A stretch of DNA of 64,000 bases from Limnephilus marmoratus (Eukaryota; Arthropoda; Insecta; Trichoptera; Limnephilidae). Both the position numbers and the translations under genes were made by a program. Below are positions 55,831 through 64,000 of the stretch, piece after piece (positions within the stretch are counted from its first letter, which is position 1; every line of letters begins with the position of its first letter). The DNA is taken from contig OU862922.1 in the NCBI GenBank assembly GCA_917880885.1, positions 20,646,627 to 20,710,626 of the forward strand, read 5' to 3'. Below the pieces are notes generated by a model, which saw nothing but the letters and a program-made list of their open reading frames with translations, ran no database searches and was not told the origin of the DNA.

Positions 55831-56240
55831 TCTTCTTCTTCAATGTTTTGTTTTATCTTTATACTTATCTTCCGAGAGGGAGAAGGTTGTACACAGGGCC
55901 GGATTAACCATGTCGAGTCAAGTTATAGAAAAAGACTTCTTATAAAAAATAAAATAAAACAATTAATTTACATTACACCATAAAAAATAAAATAAAACAA
56001 TTAATTTACATTACACCATAAAAAATAAAATAAAACAATTAATTTACATTACACCATAAAAAATAAAATAAAACAATTAATTTACATTACACCATTGATT
56101 TTATTGAAATACTTGTTGAAGTACCCAGATTTTCCCGGGCTTTAGTTATCTTCTTCTTCAATGTTTTGTTTTATCTTTATACTTATCTTCCGAGAGGGTG
56201 AGAAGGTTGTACCCGGGGTCGGATTAACCATGTCGGGGCC
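55790..56240 (+). repeat. Direct duplication of a SINE 3' end and its flank
   Basis: GAAATACTTGTTGAAGTACC, TTATCTTCTTCTTCAATGTT, ATCTTCCGAGAGGG and CGGATTAACCATGTCG occur in the same order at 55788-55916 and 56106-56238. The second copy leads into a GGGGCCCC-rich terminus; the first is cut off after it. Confidence 0.75.
55942..56093. repeat. Four tandem 38-bp units
   Basis: Each unit begins ATAAAAAATAAAATAAAACA and ends TTACATTACACC. The units are identical by eye. The unit is a segment of the SINE body, where it occurs once in the neighbouring copies. So this is a local expansion inside a duplicated SINE 3' end. Confidence 0.9.
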
Positions 56241-58818
56241 CCTAAGCAATGCACGTCTCGGGGCCCCTTTACCAATGACAGACTAATGGGATGGGGGGGG
56301 GGGGTTGATGGGTCCTCCAAACGCCTCCTTGCTCCCTTGATCAAATTCTTAACAAGGCTTTAAGGGGTGGGGGGTAAGGTTTTAAAACTTTTTTAAATTC
56401 TTTTTCTGAATGTAATACGTGTCAGTACATTGAGTATTGTGTCAAAATTTCAAGTAAATCGGAGCAAAACTAACGAAGGTACAGCATTTCAAGCGACCGG
56501 CCCTCATGCTCGATTCAAGTATATTTCGAGTATAAAAAATTTTAAATCGGTTTTCTCGCAAACAACATTTCTGAAGTTCGTGAACATCATAACTCAAAAT
56601 CTTGGCTTGACTTGATTGACGCTTTTGAAATTTTGTACACTATTTCTACACATAAATCAACAAACAGGTAGTCAGGGGTTTTTTTTTACCATTTTATGAT
56701 AACAAATGCACAGAAATTTTTTAGCAAAAATCACGTTTTTAACTTCAAAATGCTGCCAAAAAAAAAATCGAAAAAAACTCCCTCTGACTAAAATACAATA
56801 ACCCTTTATTGCACATAAAAGGACACATACATAGAAACAAAAATATATATTATTAAAAAAACATCACAAAGAGCCGTCTTGTCACTAAAGTGATCAGACA
56901 ACCTTTCCCAAACAATTTTAGCAAGCAGATGGGTAGTGCACTGAAGCTTGTACAACATTTATATTTTAAACATATAATTAGAAATAAAACAAAAGAAATA
57001 CCAATATAAACCACACACGGCACCTTCAATCTAGGGATGTCGAAAGTGAAAAAAAATATCGATATTTCGATATATCGATATTTATTAAAATATCAATATC
57101 GACGTCGATATATCGAGGAAAAAATATCGATATATCGATATATCGAGGAAAAATATCGATATATCGATCAAATTTTTAAAGATTTTGCGTTTTTAAAATA
57201 AAACTGTATTATGCTCAATATTATCAATGGTAATTTTATACACAATGTGTATTATTTAAATGTACAAAGATCTCAATAAAAATGATGGTATTTTTAACAG
57301 TATTTAATTTTATTAGACAATAATTACAAAAATATAAAAAACTAAAAAGCTATCTTCTAACTAATATTTTTAAACCTTTTTATTGTGTCAGGCAAGCCAG
57401 TATTTATCCTTAATCTTAAGTATTCCAGAAATCTTCGTATTTTTTTTTAAATTCACGAGATGTTTTTTTTTTAAATATACCAAATTTGTCGCATTAGTAA
57501 ATGAAAAAAATAAACTTAAAATCTTTAATACACACCTAAAGGTATTGGATCCACGTTGAAAAAAGTTTGCCAGCAAGCGGTATAAAAAGTTATCAGTCCC
57601 TAAATGTTATATAAAAAACGTTGTACTTTCACACGAACGTCCTGACTGCTCGGGAAGTCAATCTTTGCTGACGTGTTACGCAGCGACGAAACGTTTTGCT
57701 GAGTTCGGTAATAGGGGGAAAGATGCGCTGGTATGTGATGTCAAGATATAGAAACAAAATGTAATGGTCCCTGCAATTTGAAATTCCGATTTGTTTTCGA
57801 CGCTCTCATATTAGTAAAACCATTGTGCGGCGGCCTGAGGTAACGCGGGACTCGGTCGCTCCAAAGTGTGCGTGTGGGAGGCGCTATGGGAATGACTTAG
57901 TCGAAATGGCCGAAAATATCATACATTTCTATGCACTTACCTACACCATATGAGATAGTATTGTAAGTTAATAAGTAATAGTTAAAATTTCAACCGCTAG
58001 ATGTCACGAACCCGATACAGTTACTTTTTCCGTTCGTTCCTATACGGTTTTGGATTCTAGTGACTTTTTTTTTTTTTTATTGTTTTTATTTCTTGCTATA
58101 GCAATCCCGATGAGTTACAGAACTCATTTTAGGAAAGGAGGAACATACAAATCATGGGTGGGAGGTAATAGTTAAAATTTTACATAGGAATTTGGATATT
58201 AAAATATAAGATTCACATATAATGTAGAAGAAAAATAAAAGACAGGTTGAGTAGAATAAACAGCAATGGAAAGCAATTAACGAAAAAGGGAACAAGGTTA
58301 TACAGATATGGATGATTTCGTTACATAAATATACAAAAATATCGTTTTTGATACAATTTTCGATAGTGGATATTTAATATCGATATATCGGATCAAAATA
58401 TATCGGCTAAAAATATCGATATTTTGAATTAAAAATATCGATATATCGATATTTTTTCAACAAGCCTACTTCAATCACTTTAGATACTAAGTAATGTGGC
58501 AACAAATAGAAGGAAAGAAAGGTAAAATACAACTATGTTTATATATTTGTTTTAATTATAGGCTTTTTATTTATTATTTGTGCATGATGTGAACATTAGT
58601 TATTTATTGAGTTATAACCTAATTATTATAATTTGTACCTAATGTTATTAACCTGTAAATGTTCCTAATAAAAAAAAATTAAAACATCTTGCTGACTTTT
58701 TCCGTAACTTCGTTGTTCACTAATTTAAGCAAGTCATTTTTTCTCGGGACGCGGGGCCCCTAGCCGATGCGGGGCCCCTAGGCAGTTGCCTACTCTGCCT
58801 TAGGGATAATCCGGTACT
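56216..58818. mobile_element. Candidate DNA element with GGATTAACC/GGGGCCCC ends, containing a nested hAT
   Basis: The left end (GGGTCGGATTAACCATGTCG, then GGGGCCCCTAAGC) and right end (GGGGCCCCTAGGC, then GGGATAATCCGGTACTG) are inverted relatives. No target duplication is found and the right end joins directly to a LINE-B fragment. Between the ends lie AT-rich sequence, a probable LINE tail (56795-57000, AACCCTTTATTGCACATAAA) and the hAT at 57032-58468. Confidence 0.45.
57032..58468. mobile_element. hAT element with TATCGATA-rich ends
   Basis: The 8-bp CTTCAATC lies at 57024-57031 and 58469-58476. Ends TAGGGATGTCGAAA and, reversed, TAGGCTTGTTGAAA. Both subterminal zones (57045-57180 and 58330-58455) are arrays of ATATCGATA motifs, likely transposase binding regions. 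The interior includes a minus-strand LINE tail (from 58064). No transposase frame. Confidence 0.85.
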
Positions 58819-58985
58819 GGTTCCAATCTGTTAGACCTATTTTTAACCACTATGCCACACGGTTACAAGATTGACGTCACAGCGCCTATAGGATCGTCCG
58901 ACCACTGCCTGTGACGACATCAATCCATGTAAACTTCAGACCGCCAAACGAGAGGCTGAAGAGAAAAGTGTGGCACTATAGGTTA
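58819..58985 (+). mobile_element. Internal fragment of a LINE-B copy
   Basis: Nearly identical to 4866-5033 of LINE-B (endonuclease SDH region): TTCCAATCTGTTAGACCTAT, then CGTCCGACCACTGCCTG, then AACGAGAGGCTGAAGAGAAA. A missing base after CTGCCTG breaks the frame. Neither end of the LINE is present. Confidence 0.8.
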
Positions 58986-59179
58986 ATTCAGGCAACGGGC
59001 AGCGGGCAGCTGGCAAGCGGGTAGTGTGGATTTTATAAAGGTCGGGTAATGGCGTTGTGTTTCGTTAGCCACAGCAACGTGTGGCCGGGTCTGCTAGCTA
59101 TGAATAAAGAAAAAAAAATATTCCGCTGGAATAGAAGAAATACATTCTGATCTAATGTCACATTTATTTATTTATAATT

Positions 59180-60349
59180 TCTCACCACTAATATTATAAA
59201 GGCGAAACTTTGTATGGATGTATGTTTGTTACTCTTTCACGCAAAAACCACTGAATGGATTTTAAAAATTCTTTCGCTAATAGAAAGCTACATTGTTTGC
59301 GAGTACTATTGGCTATATATATTCGTAAGCTCTGGCGTTATGAATAATCTCTGGCGTTATGAAATTATTTATCATGCGTTTTCTGTCCCTAACAAAATCG
59401 ATTTATTGCAAACGTCAGAAAAAAAGCAAACCAATTGTCGCCTTGGAAACGATGTTTTTTTAGGCAATTCACCCTAAAAAGAGTGCTTTGTTGGCGGCGT
59501 CGTACTTATACGTACGAATAACTATCTCTAAAAATGAATCACCGAAATGTATGTATGCGCATAAACCCGAACGACTGCACCAAATTGGATAATTCTTTTT
59601 TTTTTCGTTATTTTGTGTAAAACTGCCGTTGAGTTCTGGCATTGCGAAATTTGTATAAAAAATTATAATAGGTGGCTCGCGAGCAGTTTGAAAACTGAAA
59701 GTATCGGAAATTAATTTGTGGAATGCGAGAGGTGAGAGGGGGGAGTGGGGAGGGGGGGAGGGGTGTTGGGAGGGTGTTGGTGGAGGGGAAAAGGGGAACG
59801 GGAGGAGGGTGGGGGGGAGGGGGTTAGGAGAGGGAGAGGGGGAGGAAAGGAAGGGGAAAGAAGATGGATGGAGGAGGCTGTGGGGAGGGGTAGGGGGTGG
59901 AGGGAAGGGGGTTTATGGGGGGAGTGGGTGGAGGGAGAGGGGGAGGGGTTTGATGGGGGGAGTAGAGTAGAGAGAGGGAAGGTGGAGGAGGCGGAGTGGG
60001 GTGGGAAAGGGGGAGGGAAGGAAGGGGAAGAGGGAGGGGTGGAGGAAGGTGGGGGTAAGTGGAGTGGGATATGGGGTGGGGGTATGGGGTGGGGGAGGGG
60101 TCGGTGGAGAAGGAGGGGGAGGGAGAGGGGGGTTGATGGATGAGTGGAGTGGGGAGAGAGAAAGTGGAGGGGGGAGGAGTGGGGGGAGGGGTGGGTATAG
60201 GAGGAGGAGGGGAGGGGGGTTGATGGGGGAGTTGAGTGGGGGGAGAGGGGGGGGGGTTATAAGGGTAGTGGAATGGGGAGAGGGAAGGTGGAGGAAGCGG
60301 AGTGGGAATCCCCTAATACCATGCAAGCAAAGCCACGGGAAAAAGCTAG
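59180..60349 (+). mobile_element. Helitron, Lep1-type, with internal G-rich minisatellite
   Basis: Starts TCTCACCACTAATATTATAA, followed by the highly repeated lepidopteran GTATGGATGTATGTTTGTTA and CACGCAAAAACCACTGAATG. Ends CACGGGAAAAAGCTAG, with CTAG as the Helitron CTRR terminus, inserted before T. No Rep-helicase. The usual short 3' hairpin is weak. It carries an approximately 590-bp purine-rich array. Confidence 0.75.
59712..60300 (+). repeat. G-rich (GGGGAGGGG-type) minisatellite
   Basis: Irregular units of GGGGAGGGGG, GGTGGAGG and GGGGGGTTGATGGG. Long glycine/arginine-rich frames on the plus strand and proline-rich ones on the minus strand are composition artefacts. Runs of four or more G are frequent, so G-quadruplexes are plausible. 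Confidence 0.85.
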
Positions 60350-60360
60350 TACATAATATG

Positions 60361-60865
60361 TTTTTTTTTTTACATACAAAAAAAATTAACCTCACTGGGA
60401 CTAACAGCCTGTATTGAGGTTAACATTTATAAATTTGAGTGATGCATTTACAGTAATTTACATACAAAACACTAAAATACAAAACACTATAATAAACACT
60501 AAAATACAAAACACATTCAAAACACTAAAATATTATAAGCAGAAAGTAAGAAAAAAAATTATATTAGTGACCAGATGGGGTAATTTCAGTATGATTTATA
60601 ACAATATAGACCATAAATAAATCCTTACTAAACCCACCAAGAAACAAAGCTAGTTCAAAACAACTAGGTGACACCCTGATTTTGGCAAATAGAACTCTAA
60701 TAAAATCTATTTATTTAAAAAAAAAATCTTATTATTTCAAAAAACATGTATTATTAAAAAACAAACCTTATTATTTAAAAAAGGACAAGGATGAAAAAAT
60801 AGTATGCCAATCCTCGGACAACACAAATATCTTAACATTATTTTTAAATTTAGCTTATGTGAAAT
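60361..60865 (-). mobile_element. 5'-truncated copy of the LINE-A 3' end
   Basis: The minus strand matches 7950-8440 of LINE-A in order: CTAAATTTAAAAATAATGTT, CCGAGGATTGGCATACTATT, AGGGTGTCACCTAGTTGTTT, CCAGTGAGGTTAAT, then an A-rich end. It starts immediately beside the end of the Helitron and ends next to the EGF-like fragment. Confidence 0.85.
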
Positions 60866-60911
60866 CTTAAAATCGCCAACAGAGATAATATATATATATA
60901 TTTTTTTTTTT

Positions 60912-61053
60912 AATGTCAATGCTGTCATTACTGGTTCTTAGTTTGAATCCATCATGACAGATACACTTATAGCTTCCGGTCATATTGAAGCAGGTTCCGT
61001 TCTTGCACACATTCTGGTGAAGCTGGAACTTGTCTACATCGAGGCAGTCAATT
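60912..61053 (-). pseudogene. EGF-like (cbEGF) exon fragment A
   Basis: The minus strand reads IDCLDVDKFQLHQN, then VCKNGTCFNMTGSYKCICHD, GFKLRTSNDS. This matches cysteines 1 to 5 of a calcium-binding EGF repeat, as in fibrillin, fibulin or related extracellular-matrix proteins, with the GSYKCIC signature. The sixth cysteine is not present; AGC stands where TGC is expected before ID. No splice donor follows, and the sequence runs into A-rich repeat. Upstream on the same strand it is cut by the LINE-B derivative. It is probably a broken exon of a host gene. Confidence 0.55.
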
Positions 61054-61366
61054 TGGGAGGCGGGTATGGTATGATAACAATACTGCTATAGGACACCCCA
61101 AGTGGTTAGCTACATTTGGTGACTTAACAAGGTTGCCCGGATTCATGATGTGACTCTCCAGCCAGATTCACTTGACCCATCGCCTTGCACTGCAGTGGGA
61201 GGGATGGATTCATACATCCACACTGACCCACAGATTCAAGATTCCTCTCATACCTTTTCCTTCCTAGAACTTTCTCTTCTCTCTTTCTTTAAAAATACCC
61301 TCCATACAGCATCCCTAAGATGACACAAGACTTAAGGGAATTTTTTTCCTTGGGTCCTCCTGTGTG
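61052..61366 (+). mobile_element. Internally deleted LINE-B derivative (5' UTR joined to 3' hairpin)
   Basis: Begins GGGAGGCGGGTATGG, keeps CACCCCAAGTGGTTAGCTAC, TTTGGTGACTTAAC and TCGCCTTGCACTGCAGTGGG from the LINE-B 5' region (compare 3665-3780 and 4050-4200), then jumps to the 3' hairpin region (ATACAGCATCCCTAAGATGA ... CCTCCTGTGTG). About 3.2 kb, including the whole ORF, is missing. No poly(A) is visible. Diverged from the full-length copy. Confidence 0.75.
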
Positions 61367-61485
61367 TCCTTCCGAGGAGTGAGGAAGTAGAATGCAAATA
61401 CTCTGAAAGAATCCTTGCAGGTTTCGACAGTACCGTTGGAGTATTCTCTCGGGTGCTTGATGCATTCGTCACGCAGTCCCATAAG
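61367..61485 (-). pseudogene. Exon fragment B of the EGF-type gene
   Basis: A good splice acceptor (TTATTTTTCAG on the minus strand) precedes LMGLRDECIKHPREYSNGTV, then ETCKDSFRVFAFYFLTPRK. The frame is open up to the LINE-B derivative and in line with fragment A if the insertion is removed. The domain is not recognised; cysteine spacing does not fit a full EGF repeat. It may be a linker or part of another module of the same protein. Confidence 0.4.
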
Positions 61486-61759
61486 CTGAAAAATAAATGT
61501 GAGATGTTTTAAAGTTATCATAATAGTTTGTTTTTCATGTCTTCAATCTCAAATAAAAACAGGCGCATACCTATGCAGGCGCGATTGGGTGGTGACAATG
61601 GTGGTACTCTTGTATAATATCTGACACCAAGTCCTGGATTACCAGCGAAAATAGATCCAACATCAAAGATTATATCAAAACTAACTTATAAGTATTTATT
61701 TTTTCAATTTTACGTTGATGATTAACTATTACTTGTAATATTGTGTTATTATTTGTACT

Positions 61760-61910
61760 TTGTATGTGTTATTATTATAAACTGCTCATGCTAAGTGCCT
61801 GCTCTCAACACAGGTTCTCCTAGTGAGACAGGCATAGAATAAAACAAATTGTAACTCAAAACTAATAAAGATGAATAATAAAAAATAAATAAAAAAATAT
61901 ATATATAATA
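61760..61910 (+). mobile_element. LINE 3' end
   Basis: GCCTGCTCTCAACACAGGTT with CTCCTAGTGAGACAGGC forms the short terminal hairpin also seen at the LINE-A 3' end (ACAGGCTCCTAGTCCTAGTG), followed by an A-rich tail with AATAAAA repeats. A different subfamily from LINE-A. Confidence 0.55.
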
Positions 61911-61953
61911 TATAATATCTTATTCACAAATAGTTGCAGAAATACCTACTTAC

Positions 61954-62000
61954 ATCCATCGGGACATCTGCATTCAAAGTGTCCAGGAAGGTATTGGTAA
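61954..62000 (-). pseudogene. EGF-like exon end (fragment C) with splice donor
   Basis: The minus strand reads PGHFECRCPDG followed at once by GTAAGT, a strong donor that interrupts the repeat after cysteine 5 and the GH-type turn. Upstream the expected C-x-N-T segment is present only with a shifted frame (AATACCTTCCTGG). Consistent with a decayed cbEGF exon of the same gene. Confidence 0.45.
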
Positions 62001-62486
62001 GGTTGTAAGTTAAGGTTGACGTGAAAATAATTACACGGTCAATGACGCCGGGTAACCTAAAGGGTTAAGGGTTATCTTGATTTTGAAAATTATTTATTAT
62101 TTATGGGTTCTTTGCTCATAAAAAAAATATTAATAATACCAGTGTATTTTATAAATCACCTTTTTATTATCTTAGCAAGAAACACATGCGAAATCAACTA
62201 TGAAAAAATAACTGTAGAATTTCATTACAACTATTGGTCATATTAACCCTTTTTTTTTTTTTTTATATACCGCAGTTTTGTGATATTTCACTTCAAGTGA
62301 AATATACTACTTAAATATAATACTTTTTCCTCATATATCTCCTGTATCTCCTTCCGCAAGCGGCGTCGCACTGAGCACGCCAGCGGTGCGGGTAGAAGGG
62401 GGTTGTATCTCCAGCTACTCAAGCGCTCAAGTCGAACGGTTGACGGGTAAAAAAAATATGGCCTTTTTAAATCGCCTCAGGTCATT

Positions 62487-62875
62487 GTGAATTCCGCACT
62501 GCTCCTAACCGTCTGGAGCCAGTGAAACTATGGCATCACCAATTGAGGTAATAGCGTTAATAAAGTTACTGTGGGTAGGGGAAGGGAAGGAGATTGGAAA
62601 GAGGAAAGAGGGTGAGGAAGTATCTGGCTATTAAGATCTAGTCACCAAGCACAGCTAAAGCCATTTCAACCAACGTTTCAATTCTAAATAGTAGTCAATA
62701 TTGCGATACTGAGAGTATCTTCCTTCCACTCTGAATCGTGCCGCATCATATTTAAATGATTAAAACATATAATATTTACTATATTATCAAATAAAATTTA
62801 TTTGCCCACACCGGGTTTTGAATCTGCGACCTCCGGATCGCTAGTCGAAAGCCTTACCCCTCGACCACGGGTAAA
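62487..62875 (-). mobile_element. tRNA-derived SINE (main family)
   Basis: The head at about 62805-62875 has B-box-like GCAGATTCAAAACCCGG and A-box-like GGTCGAGGGGTAAGG. The body contains GATACTGAGAGTATCTTCC and TGGCATCACCAATTGAGG. Full length by comparison with 39238-39626. Confidence 0.7.
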
Positions 62876-63052
62876 AAGCAGTTAGGTTAGGTTAAGTTAG
62901 CTTAAATTATTTCAGTATAAACATTTTGAAATTTTTGTTAACGTAAACATGTACCAATTAATTATATACATATTATATACTATTTCCAGCGACAACTTGT
63001 ACATATGTCATCGACAATCGTCTTATTTTTTATTTATTTTTTTTTATAGTGA

Positions 63053-63433
63053 TGCCTTACAAGAGTCTCAGCTGCTCCCGTCTAGATCCAGTTAGACTAT
63101 GGCATCCCCAATTGGGTATGTTGTGAGGCGGGGAAGGAGATAGGGAAGAGGAAGGTGGGGAATTACCTGGCTATTCAGATCTGGTCACCAAACACGGCTA
63201 ATGCCATTTCAAGCAATGTTTCAATTCTGAATGGTGGTCTTACACCAGGGTGATACTGAGAGTGTCTTCCACTCTGGAACGTGCCGCAATTATACTACAT
63301 ATTATTTTAAATGAATAAATTGTGAAATAACACAAATTAATCAAATAAAATTTATTTGCCACGCCGGGATTTGATCCCGCGGCCTTCGGAATGCGAGTCA
63401 AGAGCCTTACCGCTGCATTACGTCGGCCGTCAA
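63053..63433 (-). mobile_element. tRNA-derived SINE (main family)
   Basis: Head (63355-63428) with CGCGGGATCAAATCCCGG and GCAGCGGTAAGGC. The body has GAGAGTGTCTTCCACTCTGG and TGGCATCCCCAATTGGG. Close to full length and the most similar to 39238-39626. Confidence 0.7.
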
Positions 63434-63547
63434 ATTCAAAAAATTCCTTCTCACTTCTTGTATGAAAAGACAACAAATGATACTAGAATTATGACGTCAC
63501 GTGCAACCTCTCGCTGGGACTAGTTTATAAATTAGCAAGGAAAAAAA

Positions 63548-63706
63548 TCATCTCTGTTGCAGTGGCACTCCAAGCTACCGGGGGTGTTGACACAAGTTCC
63601 ATGCTCGCACGAGGAGCCCATCAGAGCACACTCTTCAATCTCTTCTGATTAGTCACTGGGTTGATTATCTAACCGGGTTTATTACCACACAGAACGGTGC
63701 ACTCAT
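63548..63706 (-). pseudogene. EGF-like exon fragment D (two partial repeats)
   Basis: After an acceptor-like TTTCTAATAG (minus strand, 63707-63716) the frame reads (D)ECTVLCGNKPG, the phase-1 junction inside D-E-C that is typical of cbEGF exons. A stop follows. In a second frame from 63639: IEECALMGSS, then CEHGTCVNTPGSLECHCN, five cysteines of a complete-looking cbEGF repeat. The sixth cysteine is missing and a stop follows. It is upstream of fragments C, B and A in reading direction, so all four may come from one gene. Confidence 0.55.
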
Positions 63707-63727
63707 CTATTAGAAAGAAGCAAATAA

Positions 63728-64000
63728 AAATATAACTAACTAACTAACTAACCATCACGCCGTTTCTCCGCAGGGGTAGGCAGAGAGGACGGACCGCCAA
63801 ACATCCCGGTCTTGGCACACATTCCTTGCCTCGTTTACATTCATACAACGTCTCATACATTCTCTTCTATTATTCTGACTCTTGACATGGCCCGACTCAA
63901 GTATCTGATTCACTTGGTCGTGCCATGTCTTTCTTGGGCGTCCTCGACTTCTTCTACCATTCACATCTGCGTCATATATTCTCCTTACACTCCTTTCCTC
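63728..64000 (-). mobile_element. LINE 3' end with (AACT)n tail, runs off the window
   Basis: (AACT)4 at 63731-63747 is the complement of the tail. The minus-strand frame 63964-63755 reads RRSRGRPRKTWHDQVNQIL, then MNVNEARNVCQDRDVWRSVL, the end of an endonuclease-RT protein. The rest lies beyond 64000. Confidence 0.7.

Noticed and set aside
59716..60417. Glycine-, arginine- and proline-rich long open frames
   Set aside because: Produced by the purine-rich minisatellite inside the Helitron; composition artefacts.
1..64000. CRISPR arrays, bacterial operons, riboswitches or phage genes
   Set aside because: The sequence is eukaryotic; no direct-repeat spacer pattern and no bacterial gene organisation is present.

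Overview
The window looks like a repeat-dominated stretch of an insect nuclear genome, most likely Lepidoptera. The evidence is AT-rich DNA without bacterial operons, several CR1/Jockey-group LINEs (two with FP25K-like ORF1 proteins), tRNA-derived SINEs, a Helitron of the Lep1 type, and a MITE family carrying the 'GAGAACCTCC' motif that I associate with moths and butterflies. The species assignment is inference. I see no intact host protein-coding gene. The only host-like signals are fragments of EGF-domain exons on the minus strand at about 60.9-63.7 kb and an orphan heat-shock-type promoter at 34.2-34.5 kb.

Layout. 0-8.5 kb: a MITE, then a two-ORF LINE (ORF1 613-1419, ORF2 1458-3662 resuming at 7258-7954) split by a second LINE (about 3663-7257) whose reading frame is intact. 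8.5-13.7 kb: SINE and LINE scraps, the first copy of a palindromic element with a hammerhead-ribozyme-like core, and a third LINE fragment. 14-19.3 kb: a PIF/Harbinger remnant with a neighbouring MITE, and two hAT elements with 8-bp target duplications. 19.8-29.1 kb: 5'-truncated LINEs, a SINE inside a LINE, an inverted pair of MITE copies about 6 kb apart, and two palindromic elements whose arms carry hammerhead-like cores. 29.9-32.3 kb: a giant foldback element with two arms of 976 bp each.

32.8-34.5 kb: a candidate solo LTR with a nested Harbinger MITE, a decayed LINE end, and the heat-shock-type promoter. 37-44 kb: a TA-flanked element, SINEs, the third palindromic element, and a Transib-like transposon whose termini resemble a V(D)J recombination signal. 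44.8-50 kb: a piggyBac-like element, a comparatively unique GC-richer block, and a hAT element inside a SINE. 50.1-55.0 kb: a full-length minus-strand LINE with a target duplication of at least 18 bp and a single frameshift. 55-60.4 kb: foldback SINEs, a 38-bp tandem array, a hAT nested in another element, and a Helitron holding a G-rich minisatellite. 60.4-64 kb: LINE and SINE copies embedded in the remains of a cbEGF (fibrillin/fibulin-like) gene.

The elements interact mainly by nesting, which gives a relative chronology, and by fold-back duplication. The most unusual theme is that CUGANGA-stem-GAAAC hammerhead-like cores occur eight times or more, mostly on both arms of palindromic insertions with variable-length target duplications. 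This fits Penelope-like or retrozyme-like biology. All coordinates of non-coding repeats were set by eye and may be off by several bases.
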